The notes under the pieces: generated by a model
Told to the model about the DNA's origin: nothing
Databases searched by the model: none
Seen by the model: only the letters and a program-made list of their open reading frames with translations
Shown here: piece by piece, positions 17,448 to 25,783 of the stretch
Layout of the letters: each line of letters opens with the position of its first letter
How positions within the stretch are numbered: the first letter of the stretch is position 1
Translations under genes and position numbers: made by a program
Assembly: GCA_016926075.1 (NCBI GenBank)
Contig: JAFGPG010000016.1
Location: forward strand, 1 to 37,238
Direction of reading: 5' to 3'
DNA from: Methanomassiliicoccales archaeon
Lineage (GTDB): Archaea > Thermoplasmatota > Thermoplasmata > Methanomassiliicoccales > UBA472
DNA length: 37,238 nt

Positions 17448-18274
17448 TTGCGCATCCCCCTGATCTCGATGAACAGGTCCAGCAATCCTTCCCGCATGTC
17501 CGGGAAGACCTCCAGCAGGGTCCTGCCGCGGGCGTAGCACTCCGCCACGCGACGCTTGAAGGGTATCCTCATCAGAACGGGCACCTCCAGCTCCCGGCAG
17601 AGGGAATCGATGATATCGTCATCCCCCTCCGAACGGTTGACCACCACACCGCAGGGCACCTCGAGGCGGCGGCACACGGTGATCATGCTGCGTAGGTCGT
17701 GCTCCCCGTAGGGAGTGGGCTCGGTGACCAGCAGGGCGAAGTCCGTACCGTCGATGCACTCCACCGCCGGACAGCTGGTCCCCGGCGGGCTGTCGATGAT
17801 GACCAGATCGTCCTTCTCCTCCTTGATCCTCTTGATGATGGGCACGGACAGCGCCTCCCCGGTGTTCAGCTCGCCGCAGGCGAAGCGCATGACGCCGGCG
17901 GTGCCCAGGTGCACCACGCCCACCGGCCTTCCGGCCATGGTGATGGCGTCCTCCGGGCACACCATCCTGCACACCCCGCAACCGTGGCACAGGTTGCCCA
18001 TGAGCTTGACCTTCTTTCCCAGGCGGATCATGGCCCCGAACTGGCAGTTCTCCACGCATCTGCCGCAGGCGTTGCAACGCACGGGGTCGATGACGGGATA
18101 GGGGACCAGCACCTCCTCCCGGGAGGTGAATTCCGGATGCAGGAACAGATAGGCGTTGGCCCCCTCCACGTCGCAGTCCAGGAACGTAAGGGGACGGTCC
18201 AGGGCCAGTGCCAAGGCGCAGGCCACCGAGGTCTTGCCCGTCCCCCCCTTGCCGCTTGCCACCGCTAGGATCAT
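17444..18274 (-). CDS. Second MinD/Mrp-like P-loop ATPase with 2x[4Fe-4S] ferredoxin insert
   Basis: MILAVASGKGGTGKTSVACALALAL; CNACGRCVENCQFGAM, CHGCGVCRMVCPEDAI; LVIIDSPPGTSCPAVECIDGTD. Start at internal Met 18274. Confidence 0.9.
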   Translation of the reverse strand: MILAVASGKGGTGKTSVACALALALDRPLTFLDCDVEGANAYLFLHPEFTSREEVLVPYPVIDPVRCNACGRCVENCQFGAMIRLGKKVKLMGNLCHGCGVCRMVCPEDAITMAGRPVGVVHLGTAGVMRFACGELNTGEALSVPIIKRIKEEKDDLVIIDSPPGTSCPAVECIDGTDFALLVTEPTPYGEHDLRSMITVCRRLEVPCGVVVNRSEGDDDIIDSLCRELEVPVLMRIPFKRRVAECYARGRTLLEVFPDMREGLLDLFIEIRGMRK

Positions 18275-18281
18275 GTACGCC

Positions 18282-18641
18282 TCAATGGCCGTGCTCTTGG
18301 CAGGCGTTCTGATGATCGGCCCTGGTAAGCTTACCGGCGCTGAAGGCGTCCAGGGTCTCCTGTACGGTGCCCTCGGCACCCACAAACACTTGGATCCCCA
18401 GGGATGCGAACATGTTCACCGCCTTGACCCCCAGCCCGGCGCAGAGCATGACGTCCACGCCCGCCTTGGCCATCAGCTCTGGGGGCAGCCCCACGCCTCC
18501 CAGGTGCTCGCTGGTGTTGTCCAGGAAACTCAATTCTCCGCTGTCCGTGTCCACGATGGCATAGGCCGGCACCCTGCCGAAGTGAGCACCTACGGTCGAG
18601 GACATACCGAACCTGTTCATGACTGGCACTGACACCTTCAT
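18282..18641 (-). CDS. Second NifX-like dinitrogenase iron-molybdenum cofactor family protein
   Basis: MKVSVPVMNRFGMSSTVGAHFGRVPAYAIVDTDSGELSFLDNTSEH...ELMAKAGVDVMLCAGLGVKAVNMFASLGIQVFVGAEGTVQETLDAF. Confidence 0.85.
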   Translation of the reverse strand: MKVSVPVMNRFGMSSTVGAHFGRVPAYAIVDTDSGELSFLDNTSEHLGGVGLPPELMAKAGVDVMLCAGLGVKAVNMFASLGIQVFVGAEGTVQETLDAFSAGKLTRADHQNACQEHGH

Positions 18642-18747
18642 CAATATCACGCTCTTATTAACGGCGTTCATCGAGTGCCTTTACATAAATGTATCCCCTG
18701 ACATCATCGCATAACCGTAAAATATCCCCCCGGTGCTCCTTGATAGG

Positions 18748-19515
18748 ATGAACGTCCGGGATGTCTTGGAGGCCTATCGTCAAGGTCACATCGACCTGCA
18801 GAGGGCGGAACAGTTGCTGCGCATGGATTACCTGGAAAGGGTGGGGAAACACACGCTCTTCGACCACGCCCGCGAGTCGCGCCGCGGCATACCGGAGATC
18901 ATCTGGGGGGAGAACAAGACGCCGGCCATGGTCTCGGAGATCGTGAGCACCGTCCTCAAGGACCGCGACGCGGTGCTGGTCTCCAGGGCCACTCCCGAGC
19001 ACTACAGGGCCCTGCAGGAGGTGGTGGACAGAGAGCACCTACGTTACCTGGAGGGGTCCCGGCTGCTGGTGATCGACAGGAGGGCGCGGCCTCCCAGAAG
19101 GGGAAGGATCGGGGTGCTCACCGCTGGCAGCTCGGACATCGCGGTGGCCGAGGAGGCCAAGGCCGTGGCCGAGGTCATGGGCTGCGAGGTGCTGACCGAG
19201 TACGATGTGGGCGTGGCGGCCTTCCACCGGTTCATGGAACCTCTCTCCAGGATGTTGGGCCAAGGGGTCGACGCCCTGGTGGTGGTGGCAGGTATGGAGG
19301 GGGCGCTGCCCACGGTGATCTCCGGACTGACGGACATCCCGGTCATCGGGGTCCCCACCTCCGTGGGATACGGCTACGGGGGGAAAGGGGAGGCCGCGCT
19401 CATGGGCATGCTGCAGACCTGCTCGCCTGGACTGGTAGTGGTGAACATAGACAACGGGATCGCCGCAGGGGCCACCGCCGCGCTCATCAGCCTGCGCTGC
19501 GGTCGTTACAGGTGA
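18748..19515 (+). CDS. larB: LarB-like (NCAIR mutase/PurE-related) nickel-pincer cofactor biosynthesis protein
   Basis: VLTAGSSDIAVAEEAKAVAEVMGCEV...GMEGALPTVISGLTDIPVIGVPTSVGYGYGGKGEAALMGMLQTCSPGLVVVNIDNGIAAG. Confidence 0.88.
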   Translation: MNVRDVLEAYRQGHIDLQRAEQLLRMDYLERVGKHTLFDHARESRRGIPEIIWGENKTPAMVSEIVSTVLKDRDAVLVSRATPEHYRALQEVVDREHLRYLEGSRLLVIDRRARPPRRGRIGVLTAGSSDIAVAEEAKAVAEVMGCEVLTEYDVGVAAFHRFMEPLSRMLGQGVDALVVVAGMEGALPTVISGLTDIPVIGVPTSVGYGYGGKGEAALMGMLQTCSPGLVVVNIDNGIAAGATAALISLRCGRYR

Positions 19516-19520
19516 TAAAC

Positions 19521-20411
19521 ATGGCCACCGTTCGCCTCCTGCGCCCTTCGGACGTCCCCGCCGCGCAAGCGCTGATGGCGAACACGTGGTCCCATCTGCT
19601 CAAAAGACAGACCGGGATGGAGATCAGCTATCCAGTACGTCCGGCCAGTTGGTACCTGGGACGCATGGTCCACGAGCCGGGCGGATGCCTATGCGTGGAG
19701 GAGGGGGGGCGTATAGTGGGCACCGCCTTCGGCCTGAGCTGCGGTTCTGTGGGCTGGATAGGTCCCATGGAGGTGAGCCCTCCCCTTCAGGGCATAGGGC
19801 TGGGAGGGACGCTCCTGGAATCCCTGGAGGTATACCTTTCCAGGAAGGGATGCCGTGCGGTGGGCCTGGAGACCATGAGGGACGTGGCCCGGAACATGGA
19901 CTTCTATGCCAAGGCCGGCTACGAGGAGGAGGAGAACATGCTCTACCTGGAGAAACCCTGGCTGGAGGGGCAGGACAGCGGCCGCCCGGAAAAGGAGAAG
20001 GTGGATGTCAAGGAGATAAGGCGATTGGGAGGGACCATAACCAAGGGTTTCGACCCTTCCAAGGAGTTCCTGATGAGCGAGGAGACGGGGACAGGGAAGA
20101 CCCTTTACGCCGAGGGCGCCGCGGCCCTTCTGCTCAATGACCCCATCCCTGGTTCCGGGAAGGCCTACCTGCGCACCGTCCTCTCGGAAGGGTATCACCG
20201 CCTGAGCGAGGTCCTCGGGCTGGTGCAGAGGGCGGAGAGGGAGGCCCTGTGGTCCGGGGCGCGCACCATGTTCACCATCCTACCCGCGGGAAGCGAGGTG
20301 CTGCCGTACCTGCTTCGGGGCGGGTACCAGACCAGGGGAGTGGACGTGCGCCTCATGAAGGGGAGCTTCCCCCGGAAGCACGAGTGCCACATCATCTCCT
20401 GGTCCGGTTAG
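19521..20411 (+). CDS. GNAT-family N-acetyltransferase with C-terminal extension
   Basis: ATVRLLRPSDVPAAQALM...MEVSPPLQGIGLGGTLLESLEVYLSRKGCRAVGLETM...MDFYAKAGYEEEENMLYLEK. Confidence 0.75.
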   Translation: MATVRLLRPSDVPAAQALMANTWSHLLKRQTGMEISYPVRPASWYLGRMVHEPGGCLCVEEGGRIVGTAFGLSCGSVGWIGPMEVSPPLQGIGLGGTLLESLEVYLSRKGCRAVGLETMRDVARNMDFYAKAGYEEEENMLYLEKPWLEGQDSGRPEKEKVDVKEIRRLGGTITKGFDPSKEFLMSEETGTGKTLYAEGAAALLLNDPIPGSGKAYLRTVLSEGYHRLSEVLGLVQRAEREALWSGARTMFTILPAGSEVLPYLLRGGYQTRGVDVRLMKGSFPRKHECHIISWSG

Positions 20412-21232
20412 GGGCCCTTGGGCAACAGGATGGCCATTATAAGGTAGGCCAGAACGAACGCTCCGAAGGAGACCAGGGCTCCAACGACCCATAGCACCCG
20501 GATGAGGAAGGGATCGATGTCGAAGTAATCGGCCATGCCCCCGCAGACCCCGAAGAGGATCCTGTTCCGGTCGGAACGTACCAGGCGCCTCGGACCGGGG
20601 ACAGGTTGGGAAGGCGCGGGAGCGCCGGTGGGCCGGGGGAGATCGGGAACAGGATAGGATGGAACCATGCGCGGCGGTTCCGGGCGGTTGGCACGCATGA
20701 CCACCCCGATATATCCGATGAGCAGCACCAGCAGGAAGATGATGTAGAGGATGGAGAAGAGCAGGTCGCCCATGGTCTCCAGCTCGTCAACGTCGTGGGA
20801 GGAGCCCAGGGTCCCCAGCATGTTGGCCACCAACCATATCACGAAGGTGATGATGATGGCCGCTACCAGGGGGGAGATGTAGGGATAATACCGATAGTAG
20901 CGACGCGAGGAATATCCGGAGTAGGCGGTCAGGAGCAGGATGAGGAAGATGAGCAGCAGATTGCTATCCAGGAATTCCCCGAACCGCTCGGCGAAGGTCG
21001 AAGAGCCCGAAAGGGCCTGCAGTACCTCCACGATAAGGAGCACCAGGATGAACCCGATGAGCGCTTTCAGCAGCGGTCCAGCCCCCCGGAAGGAGCGGTC
21101 GAAAGGGGTCTGCGGGTAGTACACCGGAGCAGGGGCGGTGAGGGTCGACAGCGGTCCGCCGCAGTTCTGGCATTGGGTCGCCCCTTCCACATTGGCCGCT
21201 CCACAGTTCGGACATTGGACCATCCATCTCAC
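20408..21232 (-). CDS. Zinc-ribbon multi-TM protein with C-terminal PspC domain
   Basis: N-terminal CPNCGAANVEGATQCQNCG; several TMs; C-terminal RRLVRSDRNRILFGVCGGMADYFDIDPFLIRVLWVVGALVSFGAFVLAYLIMAILLP. Confidence 0.85.
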   Translation of the reverse strand: MRWMVQCPNCGAANVEGATQCQNCGGPLSTLTAPAPVYYPQTPFDRSFRGAGPLLKALIGFILVLLIVEVLQALSGSSTFAERFGEFLDSNLLLIFLILLLTAYSGYSSRRYYRYYPYISPLVAAIIITFVIWLVANMLGTLGSSHDVDELETMGDLLFSILYIIFLLVLLIGYIGVVMRANRPEPPRMVPSYPVPDLPRPTGAPAPSQPVPGPRRLVRSDRNRILFGVCGGMADYFDIDPFLIRVLWVVGALVSFGAFVLAYLIMAILLPKGP

Positions 21233-21340
21233 GCTCCGGCCTCCATCTATGCCTCCGCGGCCTTATGTCCTTTTTGCATCGTTCGTCCAGTGCCGAGGTC
21301 AAATCTATATCCTTAATGAAGGCCATATGACGTCGATCAG

Positions 21341-22450
21341 ATGGCCCTGCGCATAGTCGAGGTAGTCCTTGACCCTGGGAACGAGGACAACGTCAAGGAC
21401 GCCATCAAGGACCTGGACGTGCTGGACGTGTGGTGGAGCAAGCCCAGCAACGACACGCTCAGCGTCAGGATACTGGTGAGGGCGGACCTCTCCGAGGAGC
21501 TGGTGGACACTCTCTATGACAAGTTCTCCTTCCTAGCCAACTTCCGCCTGGTCATCATACCGGTGGAGGCCACCCTCCCCCGGGTGGAAGAGAAGCCCAA
21601 GGAGGAGCCGCCGGAGGAACCGCCACCGGAGGCACGACCGTCCGAGGGAACTGCATCGGAGGTGATCTCCCCCCAGGCACCTCCACCGGAGGAACCACCG
21701 CAGGAGGCACCGCCGGAGGAGAACAAGAACAGCAAGAAGGGCCGTTGGATCAAGCGCATCAGCCGTGAGGAGCTGCACGACGACGTGGCGGACTCCAGCG
21801 AGCTCACCGCTGTGTACACCATCACGGTGGCATTATCGGTACTGGTGGCGGCCATCGGCCTGTTGAAGGACAACGTGGCGGTGGTCATCGGGGCCATGGT
21901 CATCGCGCCTCTGCTGGGTCCCAACATGGCCATGTCATTGGCCACCACCCTGGGCGACGATAAGCTCATCAAGAGGTCCGCGGTCACCCTGGCCTTCGGC
22001 ATATTCCTGGCCCTAGGCCTGTCACTGGTCATCGGCAACATCTTCGAGGTGGACCCTACCATTCGGGAGATCGCATTGCGTACCGACATCGGGCTATACG
22101 ATATCGTCCTGGCCCTGTCCTCCGGAGCCGCCGGTGCCCTGTTCTTCACCATCGGCACATCCACCGCCCTGGTGGGGGTCATGGTGGCCGTGGCCCTGCT
22201 CCCGCCCCTGGTCACCCTAGGTCTGCTCATCGGCTCCGGACAGTTGGAGCTGGCATTCCAGACCCTTCTCCTGTTCATGACCAACTTCATCTGCGTCAAC
22301 CTGGCCGCGGTGGGGATATTCGTCATGCAGGGCATCAAGCCCACGCACTGGTGGCTGTCGATATTGGCCAAGAAATCCTCCTCCTATTCATTGCTCATAT
22401 GGATCAGCCTCCTGGTGTTCATGGTGTTCCTCATCCTCTTCTATTCCTGA
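21341..22450 (+). CDS. DUF389/TIGR00341-family membrane protein with Pro/Glu-rich linker
   Basis: LRIVEVVLDPGNEDNVKDAIKDLDVLDVWW; ELTAVYTITVALSVLVAAIGLLKDNVAVVIGAMVIAPLLGPNMAMSLATTLGD; FFTIGTSTALVGVMVAVALLPPLVTLGLLIGSG. Confidence 0.85.
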   Translation: MALRIVEVVLDPGNEDNVKDAIKDLDVLDVWWSKPSNDTLSVRILVRADLSEELVDTLYDKFSFLANFRLVIIPVEATLPRVEEKPKEEPPEEPPPEARPSEGTASEVISPQAPPPEEPPQEAPPEENKNSKKGRWIKRISREELHDDVADSSELTAVYTITVALSVLVAAIGLLKDNVAVVIGAMVIAPLLGPNMAMSLATTLGDDKLIKRSAVTLAFGIFLALGLSLVIGNIFEVDPTIREIALRTDIGLYDIVLALSSGAAGALFFTIGTSTALVGVMVAVALLPPLVTLGLLIGSGQLELAFQTLLLFMTNFICVNLAAVGIFVMQGIKPTHWWLSILAKKSSSYSLLIWISLLVFMVFLILFYS

Positions 22451-22498
22451 GGGCGCAAAGGTTGAACTAGCCTCGCTCGATTAGGGAACGGCGATAGG

Positions 22499-22891
22499 AT
22501 GGACGAGGTTGAGCAGAGGGAGAGGGTACGCAAGGTCCTGGAGCGGGTGAAGGAGGAGTACGGCTTCGTACCCCTGGTCTCGGAGGTGATGTCGGACCGC
22601 CCGGACGTCTATCTTCCCTACTCCGAGATGTCGAGCAGGCTCTTCTTCAGGCCCAAGCACCTGGACCGGCAGACCGTGGAGCTGGCCGCCATCGCGGCCA
22701 GTACCGCCTTGGGCAGCAAGAACTGCCTGGACGTGCACATCCTGCAGGCGATCAAGCTGGGGTTGAGCGAGGAGGCCATCATGGAGGCCATGATGGTCGG
22801 CTCCTTCATGAGCATGAACGGGAGCAACGCCATCGCCTTCCGTTGCCTCTTGGCGGCACAGGAGAACTGCGATGAAGGTGGCCCAAGGTAG
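22499..22891 (+). CDS. Carboxymuconolactone decarboxylase/AhpD-like protein
   Basis: YLPYSEMSSRLFFRPKHLDRQTVELAAIAASTALGSKNCLDVHILQAIKLGLSEEAIMEAMMVG, an AhpD-like pattern. Confidence 0.72.
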   Translation: MDEVEQRERVRKVLERVKEEYGFVPLVSEVMSDRPDVYLPYSEMSSRLFFRPKHLDRQTVELAAIAASTALGSKNCLDVHILQAIKLGLSEEAIMEAMMVGSFMSMNGSNAIAFRCLLAAQENCDEGGPR

Positions 22892-23315
22892 CCTGGGCAG
22901 GGTACTGGTGCTCCGTCTGGAGGATGGGGACGTGCTGCACGAGTGCGTGGAGTACGCGGCCAAGGAGCACGGTATCGACAGGGCGGCCGTACTGGCCCTG
23001 GGAGGGGCGGACCGCGGCAGCCGTCTGGTGGTGGGGCCGCGGGACGGGCGAGAAAAGGAGATCGAACCGACCCTGACGGAACTGGACGGGGAATCAGAGC
23101 TCGCCGGGGTGGGCACCCTCTTCCCGGATGAGCACGGGGAACCGTGCCTTCACATGCACGCCTCCTGCGGCAGGGGGGAGCGCAGCGTCACCGGATGCGT
23201 GCGGGCGGGTGTCGCCACCTGGTTGGTGCAGGAGGTCGTTATCATCGAGCTGCTCGATCTGGACTCACGGAGGATCACCGACCCTCGCAGTGGTTTTCAA
23301 CTGCTAGAGCCCTGA
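22872..23315 (+). CDS. PPC/DUF296 domain protein
   Basis: GRVLVLRLEDGDVLHECVEYAAKEHGIDRAAVLALGGADRGSRLVVGP...GVGTLFPDEHGEPCLHMHASCGRGERSVTGCVRAG. Confidence 0.8.
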   Translation: MKVAQGSLGRVLVLRLEDGDVLHECVEYAAKEHGIDRAAVLALGGADRGSRLVVGPRDGREKEIEPTLTELDGESELAGVGTLFPDEHGEPCLHMHASCGRGERSVTGCVRAGVATWLVQEVVIIELLDLDSRRITDPRSGFQLLEP

Positions 23316-24152
23316 TCAAAAGGCGTCCACGCAGCGCACCCCCCTCTCTGCGCACCGCCGACGTATGTACGCCTCCAGCGCCCGGTAGTCGCAGTGAAGA
23401 TGGGCTTTCTCCAAGTGGTCCGCGCTCCCCTCCCCACCGGGACGGGTGCGCATGTCCTGGAACATGCCCGCTCGGGGACGGAAGCGGTCCAACATGATCC
23501 ATTCGATCCCAGTGCCGGCCAGGGCGTCCACGAGCTCCTCGGCGTCCCTCTGGTCCAGCAACGGCAGGAGTGGACCCACCAGGCCGTAGGCGTTGATCCC
23601 TCCCTCGACCAATTGCTCAAGGGCCCTCAGCCTCCTTTCCGGCAGAGGTGCGCCAGGCTCGTACTCCCTGCTGAGGTCCCTGCGCACCGAGGTGACCGTC
23701 AGTCCGACCTCCCCCTTCAGTTCACGATAGAGCTCCAGGTCGCGTAAGACCAGGTCCGATTTGGTGAGCACGCTCACCGGCTGGTCATGAGGGATGATCT
23801 GCATCAGGCAGCGGCGGGTGATGAGCAGATGCCTCTCCGCCTCCTGGTAGGGGTCGGTAACCGTGCCCAGCCCGATAACCCCCTTCTTCCCCCTCAGCTC
23901 CTTGGCCAGCACCTGGGGCAGGTCCGTTCGCGCCCTCACCTCGGTCCACCGGGCGCGAGGCCTCTTGGTCACGTAGGGGGCGTAGCAATATAGGCAATCG
24001 TGCTGGCAGCCCTGGTAGGGGTTGAGGGCGAAGTCCAGGCCAGGGAGGCGGGAGGGTGGGAGGGCCACCCTGGTGCCTATCTCGGCAATGCGCGGGACCG
24101 CAGGGAGCTGTGCACCCTGCTCCATCTCCAGGAACAGGTCCAGGTTAGACAT
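23316..24152 (-). CDS. Radical SAM protein, SplB-like
   Basis: FALNPYQGCQHDCLYCYAPYVTKR (CxxxCxxC), VIGLGTVTDPYQEAERHLLITRRCL, VSVLTKSDLVLRDLELY. Confidence 0.85.
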   Translation of the reverse strand: MSNLDLFLEMEQGAQLPAVPRIAEIGTRVALPPSRLPGLDFALNPYQGCQHDCLYCYAPYVTKRPRARWTEVRARTDLPQVLAKELRGKKGVIGLGTVTDPYQEAERHLLITRRCLMQIIPHDQPVSVLTKSDLVLRDLELYRELKGEVGLTVTSVRRDLSREYEPGAPLPERRLRALEQLVEGGINAYGLVGPLLPLLDQRDAEELVDALAGTGIEWIMLDRFRPRAGMFQDMRTRPGGEGSADHLEKAHLHCDYRALEAYIRRRCAERGVRCVDAF

Positions 24153-25419
24153 AGTCGTCCAGCCTCCTCTGGTGCCTCATGTCCTTGAGAACCTCACTGT
24201 GGTTGATCCAGGTGGAGGTCGGTATGTCCATACGCGTCTGCACGTGGGCAAGGGCCTGGTCCAAGGTGTTGAACCGGCGGGGGCTCTGGGTGAGGGCCAT
24301 GCGCACGTTCTCCCTGACGTTCCACACGCCCACCGGCAGAAGGTATCCGGGATGGGCCTCCCGGAATATGACCGCTCCGGCCTGCCTGCGCTCCCTCTGT
24401 AGCAGCTCGTTGACCGCCAACCGGGCAGCGTAGTAGCATCCCCCTATCTCCGCGTAGTCCTTCCTTCCGTTGAAGAACTCGTGCGAGGAGATGATCTCCA
24501 CCTGCTTGCCCAGGGGGTTCCATACCGTGTTGGGGTACCAGGCCTCGATGAGCTCGTAGCGCCAGGAGGTGGGGGTGAGCAGTACGCTCCATCGATTGTC
24601 CAGTTGGTCCCAGTCATAGACCCGGAACTCGTTGATGAGAGGGAAGCCCTTGGTGCTTCGCAGCAGGTCCTTACCCAGTATGTCGTCCACCGCGGTGATG
24701 CTCCATCTGGTGGGCACCAGACGGCGGTTGCGCTCCACCCCGAAGGCGCCCACGCTGAAGGCCTTCTGGATGCGGGAGATGAGCACCTCGTCCTTGTAAA
24801 GACCCTTGACCGCCTCCGCCGCCCGGAGGTCGATGTCGTAATAGGCCTTCTCCACCTTATGGTCGTACTTGGGGGTGGTGATGTGCAACCTCTCCAGCCT
24901 GGCCGACGGTCCGAAGGGCTGTATGTTGTCGTCAAGAACGATGCGACCGGAGGGCTTCTTGGAGAAGTTGGCCTCCACGTCCACGGAGTTTATGGCCAGG
25001 GCCAGCTCCCGGGTGTAGTCCACGATCCGTCCCGCGCTCTGGAAGTTCTTGACATCCACCAGATGCTTGCCCCGTACCAGACGGAAGCGGAAATCAACGA
25101 TCTCCTCTATGGACCTTCCCATCCATCGCTCCGGGGTGTCCATGAGGGTGGTGTCCCCCAGATCGGGAGGGACCAGGGGGCCGATGTCCACCTTCGGGTA
25201 GCCATAGCGGCCTACGAAGACCCCGGGAGGAGAGCTGCCGTGCAGGTCCTGTGTATCGATGAGCCTCTTGGTACGGGCGTGGGAGTAGAACTTGATCATC
25301 AGGGGGCAGCGGTCCTTGCCGCACAGGTTCTTGCTTCCCTTGCAGATATGGCATGGGCTGGGACCGCTGATCCCCGAGAAGGGGTACGTCCGAATAGACG
25401 ATGGTTCGAAGGCCCTCAT
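24145..25419 (-). CDS. Archaeal Nre-family DNA repair protein
   Basis: N-terminal zinc motif CHICKGSKNLCGKDRCPL; PPGVFVGRYGYPKVDIGPLVPP; terminal QRRLDDYV resembles a PCNA-interacting peptide. Confidence 0.85.
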   Translation of the reverse strand: MRAFEPSSIRTYPFSGISGPSPCHICKGSKNLCGKDRCPLMIKFYSHARTKRLIDTQDLHGSSPPGVFVGRYGYPKVDIGPLVPPDLGDTTLMDTPERWMGRSIEEIVDFRFRLVRGKHLVDVKNFQSAGRIVDYTRELALAINSVDVEANFSKKPSGRIVLDDNIQPFGPSARLERLHITTPKYDHKVEKAYYDIDLRAAEAVKGLYKDEVLISRIQKAFSVGAFGVERNRRLVPTRWSITAVDDILGKDLLRSTKGFPLINEFRVYDWDQLDNRWSVLLTPTSWRYELIEAWYPNTVWNPLGKQVEIISSHEFFNGRKDYAEIGGCYYAARLAVNELLQRERRQAGAVIFREAHPGYLLPVGVWNVRENVRMALTQSPRRFNTLDQALAHVQTRMDIPTSTWINHSEVLKDMRHQRRLDDYV

Positions 25420-25673
25420 TCCCTTCAGTTCCTACCGAGAACGGCCTATATGACCGTTTTCCAGGGGACCTCGAAAGTAAGGACCTTCCATTTTCCCCAG
25501 GACCGCCCTTCGCCCCGTACAAGAAGGAGAGGGAGGTGATGGGCGCTGCAGCGGAAAGGTCCCTTCGGTCCTTGACCCGGACCGCCTCTGACCCCTCCAC
25601 CACCGCTTCCTCACCCCTGATCAATGATGACGGATGACCGCATGTGCCATTGGTACCTTAGCTAGCGCCAATG

Positions 25674-25750
25674 GTTTTATATGGTCACACCCTTCCCGGA
25701 AATGTCAGCAACCGTTCTGTGAACCGTTGAACACGACAGTTTTATATAGA
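25674..25750 (+). promoter_or_regulatory. Candidate thermosome promoter region: two GTTTTATAT TATA-like boxes and an AACCGTT direct repeat
   Basis: GTTTTATAT at 25674-25682 and 25739-25747; AACCGTT at 25710-25716 and 25722-25728; second box lies 37 nt upstream of the ATG at 25784. Confidence 0.6.
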
Positions 25751-25783
25751 AGCGATAAAATACCGACCGTAAGGAGGCTCATT

